Below, piece by piece: positions 26,205-33,673 of a DNA stretch of 48,493 nucleotides; the first letter of the stretch is position 1, and the number at the start of each line of letters is the position of its first letter. The notes below the pieces were generated by a model. It had not been told where the DNA came from, did no database searches, and was given only the letters and a program-made list of their open reading frames with translations. Origin of the DNA: Hyphomicrobiales bacterium (GTDB lineage Bacteria > Pseudomonadota > Alphaproteobacteria > Rhizobiales > Beijerinckiaceae); the NCBI GenBank assembly GCA_900473415.1, contig UCLR01000053.1, positions 1 through 48,493 on the forward strand, read 5' to 3'. The translations under genes and the position numbers were made by a program.

Positions 26205-26486
26205 CTATCTCGCAGCCCACAGGCCTACGATAACTCCGGCCGCAGCAGCCCATGCCAGGGCGCGCAGCGGCTGTGCTCTCACCTCTTCGATGACCAGCCT
26301 CTGCAATTCGCTCACGCGTTCGCCTGCCGCTTCGGTTAGGCGATCCGTATCCGTTCCTACCGATTTAAGATTCGGCACGATCTCGGCGTCCGAATCTTGA
26401 CCTTCAACGCGGCCCTCTTGCACTGAACCAGCATCGCGGGGCGGAGCATTTCTACCCTCCCGGGTGTCTTCATTCTCGGGTGCCAT
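26205..26486 (-). CDS. DUF883 (ElaB/YqjD-like) membrane-anchored protein
   Basis: A 93-residue protein: a charged, disordered N-terminus, an amphipathic helix (DRLTEAAGERVSELQRLVIEEVR) and a single C-terminal membrane helix (ALAWAAAAGVIVGLWAAR), the layout of ElaB/YqjD proteins that tether ribosomes to the membrane in stationary phase. The start at 26486 is preferred because AAGGA lies 8 nt upstream; upstream in-frame ATGs lack this. An EcfG-type promoter lies 46 bp before it. Confidence 0.7.
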   Translation of the reverse strand: MAPENEDTREGRNAPPRDAGSVQEGRVEGQDSDAEIVPNLKSVGTDTDRLTEAAGERVSELQRLVIEEVRAQPLRALAWAAAAGVIVGLWAAR

Positions 26487-26531
26487 CTTGTGCATCCTTC
26501 TGATGTTCGCGTCGGTCTCGTTGAGTGTCAG

Positions 26532-26556
26532 AACCGCCATTGCTCTCCACGGTTCC
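26532..26556 (-). promoter_or_regulatory. EcfG-type promoter, GGAAC-N16-GGTT
   Basis: On the minus strand GGAAC (26556-26552) and GGTT (26535-26532), 16 bp apart, 45 bp before the DUF883 start. It should drive the DUF883/holin-X pair. Confidence 0.65.
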
Positions 26557-26925
26557 GAGCACTCCGCCGTCTTGCCAGACGGTCGAATGTGCCATTCATT
26601 CCTTCGCTCGGAAGAGGAACGATCGCACTCATTTGCCTTGCTGTCGGCGGCGTCCGCGCCGCGAGCCCGATCGGGCGCGGTTCACCCTGACTGGTGTCCC
26701 GGAGCGTCTGGCGCTTGGTTTCCGAGTTCAGCTCGGCACCGATCGCCTCGCAAAAGTTAGACGGCGAGAGGTCAACGACCCAAGGGACTGTGTGGACGAG
26801 GCGGACGAGGCGAACGTGTTTTCGATGGCTTAAGGGCACGCGACGTCCGAGCGTGGCAGATCGCTCGCTTCCCCATGGCCAGCATGCTCTTGGCGGCATC
26901 TCGTTATGACGCCGCGTGACCCAGG
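26557..26925. other. Intergenic region
   Basis: About 370 bp between two leftward units. A minus-strand frame across it is Arg-rich without family features and is judged noise. Nothing else seen. Confidence 0.35.
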
Positions 26926-27171
26926 TTAGTCCTTATGGAGCTTGCCCAGGTTGCCCGGCAGGCCCGAGAAAGGCAGATCGTCCGGTCTCAGCAGGCTCTG
27001 ATCCAGTTCGGGCCCATGGGCATTCTCGCCTTTATGAGCTTCATCCCACTCGCGGATAGCGGAGGTCAGTCGCTGAAACTCGAGTCCCTCCTCTGATTTT
27101 GGCAGCGCGTCGCTCAGTGCGGCCGCCCGCTGCACCGCTGCATTGTATTCATCGTGATTTGCGATGTGCAT
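26926..27171 (-). CDS. Small helical protein resembling a HigA-type N-terminal domain
   Basis: An 81-residue acidic protein. MHIANHDEYNAAVQRAAALSDALPKSEEGLEFQRL (in successive segments) and AIREWDEAHKG follow the E-Y-x-A-A-V-x-R...G/S-E-E...A-I-x-x-W-E pattern of the N-terminal helical region of HigA-like antitoxins, but there is no helix-turn-helix. It overlaps the end of the upstream gene by 23 bp and may be expressed with it from the EcfG-type site at 27476-27500. Confidence 0.5.
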   Translation of the reverse strand: MHIANHDEYNAAVQRAAALSDALPKSEEGLEFQRLTSAIREWDEAHKGENAHGPELDQSLLRPDDLPFSGLPGNLGKLHKD

Positions 27172-27382
27172 GTGTCAAACCCCTATGCGGAACCGCGCCG
27201 GTACCGATGAGCCTCTGCTCCCCAAGCTCAGCCCGCCGTCCATCCCATGCCTCTGTTGCAGCCCTCCGCGCCCTGGCTTCGGCCGCTTCTCTTCGCATTG
27301 ATCCCGCTTCCAGTGCCTTCAGTCGAACGAGAGCAAGCGCATAGTCCTCTTGAGCGTCGATCTCGAACTGGGCCTGGCCCAT
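27149..27382 (-). CDS. Small helical protein, similar pattern to its neighbour
   Basis: A 77-residue frame: MGQAQFEIDAQEDYALALVRLKALEAG then an Arg/Ala-rich helix with EAWDGRRAELGE. The EDYALALVRLKALE segment and the later A-x-E-A-W spacing echo the next gene (EYNAAVQRAAALSD, AIREWDE), so the two may be old tandem duplicates. The start is uncertain; in-frame Met codons lie further upstream and a GTG start is possible. Confidence 0.4.
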   Translation of the reverse strand: MGQAQFEIDAQEDYALALVRLKALEAGSMRREAAEARARRAATEAWDGRRAELGEQRLIGTGAVPHRGLTHAHRKSR

Positions 27383-27475
27383 TGAGGCCCATGCTAAAAT
27401 CTGGGTTTCGACGCAGCCCGGGCTGACCATTTCGGCGAATTTCGAGCTCCGGGTCGATGCTGTTCATGGGCATCT

Positions 27476-27500
27476 AACTGGGCCTCGTGCGCATCGTTCC
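27476..27500 (-). promoter_or_regulatory. EcfG-type promoter, GGAAC-N16-AGTT
   Basis: On the minus strand GGAAC (27500-27496) and AGTT (27479-27476) 16 bp apart, about 95 bp before the small helical pair. The first base of the -10 differs from the C or G seen in the other sites. Confidence 0.45.
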
Positions 27501-27782
27501 CTGCGGGCCGCGGGTTGTGCCCCCTAGCGCCCGGACCAGCTCTCGAATTCCGGAATGACGCCAGAGCGGGCGAGGCCATTGATCGAGGCGACTTCGCCGG
27601 TTCCGTCGTCAACGATGTGACCGCGACACCTTCTCGCCCTCCAAGCCGAGCCGCCCGCAACCCCTGAATTCTCGTTGAGTGGCTGCTCAGCCAATGTCAG
27701 TTGACGTCGTCTGCTTGAGGGGGCGGCGCTAAAGTCCAGGCAGAAATCTCGCTTCAATTTGCATTGCCACCACGCCATGCCA

Positions 27783-28217
27783 TCAGATCTTGACCTCGCC
27801 CTCCTCTTCACCGTCCCAGTAGTGCACGCGAGACGCGCGCACTCTGAGCAAGACGATGCCGGGAGTCTCGATGCCTTGGGAGAACCAGCGTTCCATGTCA
27901 TCGACCCAGTGCTCTTCGAAGGCGAGGCGGTCTTTGGTCAAGCTCGCCTTGCCCTCGACGCCGATGAAGATGCCCGGCTTGCCGAGCAGGCTCTTGTCGC
28001 CAGCGAAGGTCAAGCCAACGTCATCATTGGCCTGCACGTCGTGTATGAAACGTGAGTCTTCGTAGGCGAAGAACCAAAAATCTCCATCGTAATCGACATC
28101 CCGGTTGTTGCTCAGAGGCCGGCTGGAGAGCTTGCCGCCCTCCGTCACGGTCGTGAGCATGCAGAAGTCGATCTCCTTCATCTTCTCCGCGATGTCGCTG
28201 AGGGTGAGCTCGCCCAT
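27783..28217 (-). CDS. Pyridoxamine 5'-phosphate oxidase-like general stress protein
   Basis: A 144-residue flavin-binding split-barrel protein of the general stress protein 26 type: FCMLTTVTEGGKLSSRPLS (first strands, FMN-binding region), DFWFFAYEDSRFIHDV, and VHYWDGEEEG near the end. These proteins bind FMN or F420/haem-like cofactors; the exact activity is not known. AGGAG sits just before the ATG. A consensus EcfG-type promoter lies 42 bp upstream, which fits a stress role. Confidence 0.85.
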   Translation of the reverse strand: MGELTLSDIAEKMKEIDFCMLTTVTEGGKLSSRPLSNNRDVDYDGDFWFFAYEDSRFIHDVQANDDVGLTFAGDKSLLGKPGIFIGVEGKASLTKDRLAFEEHWVDDMERWFSQGIETPGIVLLRVRASRVHYWDGEEEGEVKI

Positions 28218-28258
28218 GGAATTCTCCTGGCTTATTTGATCGCTTTCGGTGGAGATCG

Positions 28259-28283
28259 AACGGGCTGGCGTGGGTCATGTTCC
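28259..28283 (-). promoter_or_regulatory. EcfG-type promoter, GGAAC-N16-CGTT
   Basis: On the minus strand GGAAC (28283-28279) and CGTT (28262-28259) exactly 16 bp apart, the consensus form, 41 bp before the start of the flavin-binding stress protein. Confidence 0.7.
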
Positions 28284-28560
28284 TCTGGTTCGAAGTCGCA
28301 TTCGGAATGAGAAGTTCCGCCGCCTTGTCATAGCGTCGGGCCGCTCCTCAAAATCTGCGATCCGGAACTTTACGATAACAACACCGAATCGGATGGGCGC
28401 GCATCTAGCTTGCGCGCACCAGAATTTCGCGTCGCGACACGGAACGGTTCTTTGCTCATCTCGCCCGGATCATTCTTCGGGTTCGAACGTTCACCCACGC
28501 GAGCTCGCTGGCCACGCCATTTTCAGAGCAAGATGAACCGCCAAGAATGAGACGCTGCGT

Positions 28561-28809
28561 ATGTCGACCCTCTACTTTCGTTTTCCGGGAGTTCTGAATT
28601 CAAAGGAGATGCTTGTTGCTGAAGCGATCCATGCCCGCGCTTGGGAAAGCATCAGCTACGATAGGCGTCTGGTCGGCGCGTCATCGGAAGAGGCGAAAGC
28701 CCGGCTCGCGCGCATCGTTACGCGGTTGGTGGGGAATGGCCCCAAAACCGTAGACGACCTCGCTGCCGCGGCAGTCCAAGCCTTCAACGAACCGACGATC
28801 GCGTCATGA
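28561..28809 (+). CDS. Hypothetical protein, 82 residues
   Basis: Starts MSTLYFRFPGVLNSKEMLVAEAIHARAW and ends with a helical segment (TVDDLAAAAVQAFNEPTIAS). Codon use is that of a real gene, but no good RBS is seen before the ATG. No family recognised. About 275 bp upstream, back to the stress-protein promoter, contain no other gene. Confidence 0.5.
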   Translation: MSTLYFRFPGVLNSKEMLVAEAIHARAWESISYDRRLVGASSEEAKARLARIVTRLVGNGPKTVDDLAAAAVQAFNEPTIAS

Positions 28810-28869
28810 AGTGCCTATCGCGTGGGCGCGCGAATGTTCTACGTTATGAGCGCCTTCGTCGCGACGTCC

Positions 28870-29090
28870 TCCAATAGCTAGTGGATCCGCCGCGATCGCT
28901 TTCAAACGGCTTGACTGCATCAACGGTGCGCTATTGCCGGCGACGGTCATGTCAAGGGCGAGGTCTCGTACTTGATCAGCGCGCGACAGGGGGAGCGGAG
29001 CATCCAGATAGTCGTCGGCAGGCGAGGGGATCCCGGCGTTGACCTGCTTGAGGAAACTCGTCACCCGCCGCGGTTGACCGCAAGGCAGGT
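28870..29090 (-). pseudogene. UmuD/S24-like remnant
   Basis: The minus frame has QVNAGIPSPADDYLDAPLPL, which resembles the AGFPSPA-DY-----LDLN region at the self-cleavage site of UmuD-like S24 peptidases, followed by a degraded MTVAGNS (expected V-x-GDSM with the catalytic Ser). The flanking parts are not readable. Resemblance is short and by eye. Confidence 0.35.
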
Positions 29091-29107
29091 TGCGCCGCCA
29101 CTGGGGG

Positions 29108-29677
29108 TCAGCTTGGACGTGACTGTGCGGGGTCTGCCGGCGCCGCCTTGCGATCTTGTGCAATGCGATCGGTCGCGATGTCCGCGGGGAGCGCGGCAAG
29201 ATCATCGCCGACGTTGACTGTTCCGCTCTTGATGATGCGGGCGGTTATGCCTCCAAGACCGCGAACTGCGTTGTACCCACCAATACCTAGGATCTCTTCC
29301 ATTCGCGAGCAGGGGTGGCATTCCCCTGTAGTCTCCAGGATGACGGAGCCAATCCTGAAGCGCTTTTCCTTGAGGGCGACGAGGTTGATACCGTGAGTGA
29401 CGACATTGCGCCGCAGATCATCTGGCCGAACGTTCGAGCGACCGACGTGGCTCGCGATTGCCGCCAGGTGTTCCGATTGGATCAAGGTCACTTGGCGCGC
29501 GCCCGCGGTGCGAGAGTAGCGATCGCCAAGAATCCCATTTGTCGCGTCGAAATCCGCGCTCTGCAGCGCGAGCATCGGTTCGCGGCGACGCGGACGAATC
29601 CCAAGCCATACGACTTGTCCAGGCCGCATCGGCGCGGTCAGGAGCGGTGCGAGCGTCGATGAGGGATTGAGAGGCAT
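29108..29677 (-). CDS. MOSC-domain protein
   Basis: A 189-residue MOSC domain protein. Typical features are GDRYSRTAGARQVTLIQSEHL (the GDR and QVTLI strands), RRNVVTHGINLVAL and the conserved Cys in GECHPCSRM, which in this family carries sulfur for molybdenum cofactor or binds a labile sulfur. The final residues after GVNVGDDL are variable. The ATG at 29677 has a poor RBS; Met17 is an alternative start. No operon partner. Confidence 0.82.
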   Translation of the reverse strand: MPLNPSSTLAPLLTAPMRPGQVVWLGIRPRRREPMLALQSADFDATNGILGDRYSRTAGARQVTLIQSEHLAAIASHVGRSNVRPDDLRRNVVTHGINLVALKEKRFRIGSVILETTGECHPCSRMEEILGIGGYNAVRGLGGITARIIKSGTVNVGDDLAALPADIATDRIAQDRKAAPADPAQSRPS

Positions 29678-29901
29678 GGCTTCATCATAGGTGCGACGAT
29701 CACCTGAACTTTAATGCTTGAACCAAGCTCCACGTTCCACAGAATGGCCTCGGTCGATGCTTCTCACGTTCACCGCGAGGCAGCTGTTTTTATCAGTGGC
29801 GTTTCGGCAACGAAGGTTGGGCAAATCCCGGTCTCGCGGAAATTCGGTTGCACGCAGAGCCATCGCCTTTGAATATCGTCAGGGGGCGAGGGAGTTGTGT
29901 T

Positions 29902-30015
29902 ATGCCTGCGCCAGATTCGTCAGATGTTGAAATGGCTCGGACCGACGGGCTTTTGATTCGAGCCGCGATTGTCGTTGTCATCGGCATAATAGTCGCGGCG
30001 CCGTTGTTCGGTTAA
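29902..30015 (+). CDS. Tiny single-pass membrane protein
   Basis: A 37-residue protein: MPAPDSSDVEMARTDGLL followed by one membrane helix (IRAAIVVVIGIIVAAPLFG). GGGAG lies 8 nt before the ATG. It is too short for a family call, but an RBS plus a clean helix supports a real small membrane protein. Confidence 0.5.
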   Translation: MPAPDSSDVEMARTDGLLIRAAIVVVIGIIVAAPLFG

Positions 30016-30316
30016 GGCGTCAAACGAGCGTCCGTCACGCAACGCCCGAACTCTATTGCCAATTGTCGGCCTCGTGGAGCGTGGCACTTATCGGTGGCGT
30101 CGATAGTGCACCCAATTCCGCTGCCTCCGAGGCACTCTGGCGGAGTGCCTAACTCCCGATGCGCTCAACGGCGCGCTCGTAGTCGTCAGGGCATGCTGGA
30201 AGGGTGACAATATCCAATGCCCGCATCGACGAGCTTCGATCGTCAAGGTTGACCGTGGACTCGAACCATTCCTGTGATTGCGTGCAGGGCAAGCGGCGCG
30301 TTACCCCCTCGCCAAG
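30016..30316. other. Intergenic region with a small hairpin
   Basis: About 300 bp. GGCACTC-TGGCG-GAGTGCC at 30131-30149 is a perfect 7-bp hairpin without a T run. The minus strand from about 30316 to 30150 is open (QSQEWFESTVNLDDRS...DDYERAVERIGS) and could be the tail of a lost gene, but no start or family is seen. Confidence 0.35.
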
Positions 30317-30559
30317 TTAGAGTGTTCGTTCAGCCGCAAGGAAACGCATAATCGCCCTTTGAGCTAAATCGGCCTGACCCACAACGGCACAGCTTGCGAC
30401 GATGTACGTCATGCGACGCTTGCGATATTCGCGTTCATGTTCGGGAACGGATTCTTCGACAAAGCTCCAGGCGTCGCGCAAGGCTGCCTCCGCGCGCGCG
30501 ACATCAGCAGGGTCTTCGAAAAGCGCAAAGGGGTTCGGGTTAAACTTCTGCTGGGTCAT
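30317..30559 (-). CDS. Small helical protein, family A copy 2
   Basis: An 80-residue homologue of the proteins at 18065-18295 and 31533-31754: PFALFEDPADVARAEAALRDAW, then a charged helix (EESVPEHEREYRKRRMTYIVAS) and LAQRAIMRFLAAE. The three share length, spacing and the final R-x-A/V-x-R/L-F/H motif. It is the last of a leftward group B2-C2-A2. Function unknown. Confidence 0.65.
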   Translation of the reverse strand: MTQQKFNPNPFALFEDPADVARAEAALRDAWSFVEESVPEHEREYRKRRMTYIVASCAVVGQADLAQRAIMRFLAAERTL

Positions 30560-30831
30560 GTGCGTTTCCGGTTAGCGAACTTGCCGCGTCAGAGACGCGG
30601 AAGTTCCGGAAAGGTTCCAAGCTTCTTTGAGTGCCAGGGAAGGCTTCCAGCGCCATCCTCGCTGCCTGCTCGCGATCTAGCCGCCTGGTGTGAGAATTCT
30701 CCGGTTGGGGCGCTGGCTGTCCGGTCAGGTGCCAGCGGGGTGACGAAGGTGCGAAGGACTCCGGCGAGGAAGGAAAAAACCATCGGCGCATTTGCGCGGT
30801 GGGGTGACATCGTCGGATCTTGGCTAGCAGA
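30560..30831. other. Spacer between family A and C genes
   Basis: About 270 bp with no recognisable frame. No terminator or promoter motif seen. Confidence 0.35.
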
Positions 30832-31092
30832 CTACCGGTCGCTATACGGCGCGTTATCTGCGGGTCGGACCAGACTTATCGCCTCTATTTCGAGCCAGTC
30901 CGCCATCTCACTATATTCGTCGGCATACTCCCCTGCCTGCCGATCGGCACAAGCCAGGACGCCGCACCAAGCCAGCTCATAGGCTTCGCAGATCTCCAGG
31001 AAAGCGGGATCTGTGGCATCGCGTAGCTCTGTTCTCCAAGCCGGGATACGAAGCATTAATCGACAACGGCCACGATGGTGAAGCGTCGTCAT
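30832..31092 (-). CDS. Small hypothetical protein, family C copy 2
   Basis: An 86-residue paralogue of 18673-18927: MTTLHHRGRCRLMLRIPAW, RDATDPAFLEICEAYELAW and YSEMADWLEIEAISLVR. AAGGACAG precedes the ATG, as at copy 1, and even the non-coding spacer to the B gene is recognisably similar between the loci (CAAAGGAC... and CTCAAGGACAG...). The upstream B gene is broken, so C may now depend on its own or read-through expression. Confidence 0.65.
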   Translation of the reverse strand: MTTLHHRGRCRLMLRIPAWRTELRDATDPAFLEICEAYELAWCGVLACADRQAGEYADEYSEMADWLEIEAISLVRPADNAPYSDR

Positions 31093-31112
31093 CGCGCTGT
31101 CCTTGAGCGTTC

Positions 31113-31404
31113 TTATTTGCCCGAGAATAGCCGGAGAGATCCACCGTATGCACTTGTCCTTTGAGGCAATCGGTCTTCGCAGCGGCAAATCAGCTTTCCG
31201 CCGGGCAGATCGAAACCGCATTCGTCCTCGCAGTGGACTAACGTTACGTCATCGATGGTGTAGGAAGTGGCGGCGTCAGGCAAACCGCGCAGACGATGAC
31301 CGTGATCGGTGGCCATCTTCGTCCTGGCAGAGCTCGCGATACATCTCGCGCTTGACCGGGCTGCGCTTCCGCGGCGCTGGTCCCGGCTTTCTCAAAGCGA
31401 CCAT
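31113..31404 (-). pseudogene. Small hypothetical protein, family B copy 2, frameshifted
   Basis: Starts MVALRKPGPAPRKRSPVKRE-MYRELCQDEDG like B1, then the match moves to a second frame (ITVIVCAVCL against YAVIVWRVW) and then a third (YTIDDVTLVHCEDECGFDLPGGK against YTLDNGTPVHYEDECSFALPSGK). The stop after CED is also lost. Upstream at 31440-31465 the EcfG-type site has decayed to GAAAC-N17-GGTT. Confidence 0.65.
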
Positions 31405-31532
31405 GGGAACACCTCACGCAACGCTCTGACGGCCGAATCAACCGTTCGTTTCACGAGATGGTTTCGGCTCTTGCGAACGATCGTTGGTAACCTAAATCGT
31501 TACGCCGTAGATCAGCTTTGCGGAGGGGAGAC

Positions 31533-31754
31533 ATGCCATTCTCGTCGCTGAGTGACCCGACTGACCTCGCTCGGGCTTATGCGGCATTGGAAGCCGTCTG
31601 GAATGAGGTCAAGGACTCCATTCCCGCTGCCGAGCATGAAAAGGAGCGAACTCGGATCGCCTATCTCGTCGCCGGCTTTGCCCCGATGACTCTCGATGAA
31701 GACGATCTGAAGCGGCACGTCGTGCTGCACTACAGGCACTCCGCCGAAACCTAG
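31533..31754 (+). CDS. Small helical protein, family A copy 3
   Basis: A 73-residue member of family A: MPFSSLSDPTDLARAYAALEAVW, then KDSIPAAEHEKERTRIAYLVAG and a C-terminal LKRHVVLHYRH helix. GGAGGGGAG immediately before the ATG fixes the start at 31533. It is divergent from the B2-C2-A2 group and 100 bp upstream of the stand-alone ligase gene. Confidence 0.65.
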   Translation: MPFSSLSDPTDLARAYAALEAVWNEVKDSIPAAEHEKERTRIAYLVAGFAPMTLDEDDLKRHVVLHYRHSAET

Positions 31755-31853
31755 AGACGCGCCCGACGGCGCCCCGCTGGCGGAAGTCTTTTTTTGCCCG
31801 GAACGATTCCCTCGGCCGTCCGTTGGCGACTCGTTCTTTGCAGGGTTGCGGTC

Positions 31854-32894
31854 ATGTGTGCGCGTCGGGTGCTCAAGGCCGGGCTAGGCGATGATACCCT
31901 GACGGGGCCGACAGCCCGGCAACCCAAAATCATCGCCGGGCTATTCGCTGATCCTATGCCTGATCGAGTGGAGCCATGTCTCGCTCTCCTGAGCGAGAAG
32001 GCACCGAGCGGGCCGGAGTGGGCGTTCGAGGTCAAATGGGACGGCTACCGCGTGGCCGTCCATATCGAACCCGGACAGAAGATCCGTATCCTCACCCGCG
32101 GGGGGCATGATTGGACTCATCGCTTTCCCTCGATTGCGGCGGACGCTGCCTTGCTCGACGTTGAAAGCGCGATCGTGGACGGCGAAGCGGTCGTCCTCAA
32201 TGAGCGCGGCACCTCAGACTTCGGCGCGCTGCAAAGAGCGCTAGGCGGTCGCGGCGGCCGGCGCTTTGCTGCGGAGGCGATTCTTTACGCGTTCGATCTT
32301 CTATTCTTGAACGGCTACGACGTCCGCGATCTGGCGCTCGCTGAAAGGCGGCACATGCTCGAGCAGGTTCTGCCGAGCAGCGGCGCCATCCTCTTCAGCG
32401 CGGAAGTGGGCGTGGACGCTGACGTGGCCACGTTCCTGGATTCGGCCTGCCAGTTGGGCCTTGAAGGCATTATCGCCAAACGGCGCTCTGCTCCCTATCG
32501 ATCCGGCCGCGGCGGCGATTGGCTGAAGATAAAATGCACCCAGTCACAGGGGTTCTTCATCATCGGTTATGAGCCGTCGGCGGCAGCGCTGGGTGGCATC
32601 CGCCGGCTGCTGCTTGCCGCGCGCAAGGGCAGTGGTCTTGCCTACGTGGGGAGCGTCGGCACGGGGTTCACCCAACTCAGCGCTACCACGCTGCGGAGGC
32701 TGATGGACCCACTCCTCACAACGAGGCCGGCGGCAAATATGGTGGGGCGACGTAAGAGGGGCAGATGGATCAGGCCCGAGCTCGTAGCGGAGATCGAGTT
32801 CCGCGCGTGGACCGATGATGGGAAGTTGCGGCATGCATCATTCAAGGGCCTGCGCGAGGAAGCCGACGAGGCAAGCGTCTATCATCTCGGCTAG
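31854..32894 (+). CDS. ATP-dependent DNA ligase (LigD-ligase-domain type)
   Basis: A 346-residue ligase equal to the ligase domain of LigD. The adenylated Lys is Lys61 (EVKWDGYR); nucleotidyltransferase motifs III-V are seen as IVDGEAVVLNE, YAFDLLFLNG and EGIIAKRRSAPY...WLKIKC, and the OB-fold end as ELVAEIEFRAWT and FKGLRE. It seals DNA breaks, probably with Ku in end joining, as an addition to the LigD at 33.7 kb. The start is uncertain: ATG 31854 or ATG 31956 (just before the RVEPCLALL start of the domain); neither has a strong RBS. Its TAG overlaps the end of the DUF3606 remnant. Confidence 0.85.
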   Translation: MCARRVLKAGLGDDTLTGPTARQPKIIAGLFADPMPDRVEPCLALLSEKAPSGPEWAFEVKWDGYRVAVHIEPGQKIRILTRGGHDWTHRFPSIAADAALLDVESAIVDGEAVVLNERGTSDFGALQRALGGRGGRRFAAEAILYAFDLLFLNGYDVRDLALAERRHMLEQVLPSSGAILFSAEVGVDADVATFLDSACQLGLEGIIAKRRSAPYRSGRGGDWLKIKCTQSQGFFIIGYEPSAAALGGIRRLLLAARKGSGLAYVGSVGTGFTQLSATTLRRLMDPLLTTRPAANMVGRRKRGRWIRPELVAEIEFRAWTDDGKLRHASFKGLREEADEASVYHLG

Positions 32895-33069
32895 AGGCTC
32901 TTGCCCAGTTCGTTCGCCATGGCCGCCGCGCTGGATCCAGCTTGCCCCGACGGCACGCAAGCTCATCGCGCGTGACGCCGAGCTTCTTGATCCCATACCC
33001 GACGTCGTGGGTTTCGGTGAGGTTGATCCGATTGCGATCCCGGCCCGCGGTTCTTTTTGTGTCTGCCAT
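32891..33069 (-). pseudogene. DUF3606 small stress protein, frameshifted
   Basis: The minus strand reads MADTKRTAGRDRNRINLTET, HDVGYGIKKLGVTRDEL, then after a lost base QAGSSAAAMANELGKSL and TAG at 32893-32891. This is the DUF3606 pattern (about 60 residues, unknown function, often in stress islands). The total length of 179 bp is not a multiple of three, confirming the frameshift. Confidence 0.65.
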
Positions 33070-33253
33070 GGTGGCTTCCATTGAGGCCTTACCTGACGCC
33101 GTAGATCGACCACGATGCGATGGATCTAGGTCCGCCCGAGCAGTCCGCTCGGCAGCTCTTCATCGCGTCCTGGGCGTTGTCAGGATTACCCTGTGCGCTC
33201 GCCGCTGGCGACTTTGCTTAACGCCATCAGATAGGATCGTCGATCGATGCCAC

Positions 33254-33493
33254 TCACGCAGCGGCCTCGGACCAACGCTCTTTCGCCTCGGCGGCTGGAA
33301 CGATCAGCTTAATTGTGCCGCCCTCCACGGCTACGACCAGCCCGAGGTCGAGATAGTGATGCGCGCCCCCGGATTCTGGATCGTTCTTCTTCAGTTTGAG
33401 AAGCTGCCCACTCAACCCGTCGACAGTCCCGACGTGGCCTCCATCGGCGCCGATCACATTCTGGCCTTCCTTAATATGTTCGACGAACATCAT
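33254..33493 (-). CDS. DUF2171 protein
   Basis: A 79-residue protein with the DUF2171 pattern: FVEHIKEGQNVIGADGGHVGTVDG, KLKKNDPESGGAHHYLDLGLV and a closing IKLIVPAAEAKERW. Members are small PRC-barrel-like proteins found beside stress genes in rhizobia; function unknown. GGGAG lies about 6 nt before the ATG at 33493. A consensus EcfG-type promoter lies 34 bp upstream. It is divergent from ligD. Confidence 0.75.
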   Translation of the reverse strand: MMFVEHIKEGQNVIGADGGHVGTVDGLSGQLLKLKKNDPESGGAHHYLDLGLVVAVEGGTIKLIVPAAEAKERWSEAAA

Positions 33494-33526
33494 GATCGGC
33501 TCCCATGGTGAATGCTCCGCTCCGGC

Positions 33527-33551
33527 AACGGGAGCGGGCCAGGGAAGTTCC
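33527..33551 (-). promoter_or_regulatory. EcfG-type promoter, GGAAC-N16-CGTT
   Basis: On the minus strand GGAAC (33551-33547) and CGTT (33530-33527) exactly 16 bp apart, 33 bp before the DUF2171 start. Back to back with the ligD site at 33626-33651. Confidence 0.7.
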
Positions 33552-33625
33552 GAGCCTCGCGTCTCGCGAGGGATATTCTCGCCAAGCGTCGCGACGGCCT
33601 CGCGCACTTTCTCCATGGGGCCAGC

Positions 33626-33651
33626 GGAACCGGTCGTCATATCCCGCGGTT
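33626..33651 (+). promoter_or_regulatory. EcfG-type promoter, GGAAC-N17-GGTT
   Basis: GGAAC at 33626-33630 and GGTT at 33648-33651, 17 bp apart, 22 bp before the ligD ATG. The leader would be short, about 15 nt, but includes the GGGAG RBS. Confidence 0.55.
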
Positions 33652-33673
33652 GCGGCTCCATCGGGAGCCGTCG

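Noticed and set aside
30240..30275. GGTTCGAGTCC on the minus strand, resembling a tRNA T arm
   Set aside because: The flanking bases do not pair as a T stem and no anticodon or acceptor stem can be drawn.
33512..33673. An N-terminal extension of LigD in frame
   Set aside because: It lacks an RBS, covers a divergent promoter region and does not resemble LigD; the start at 33674 gives the usual N-terminus.
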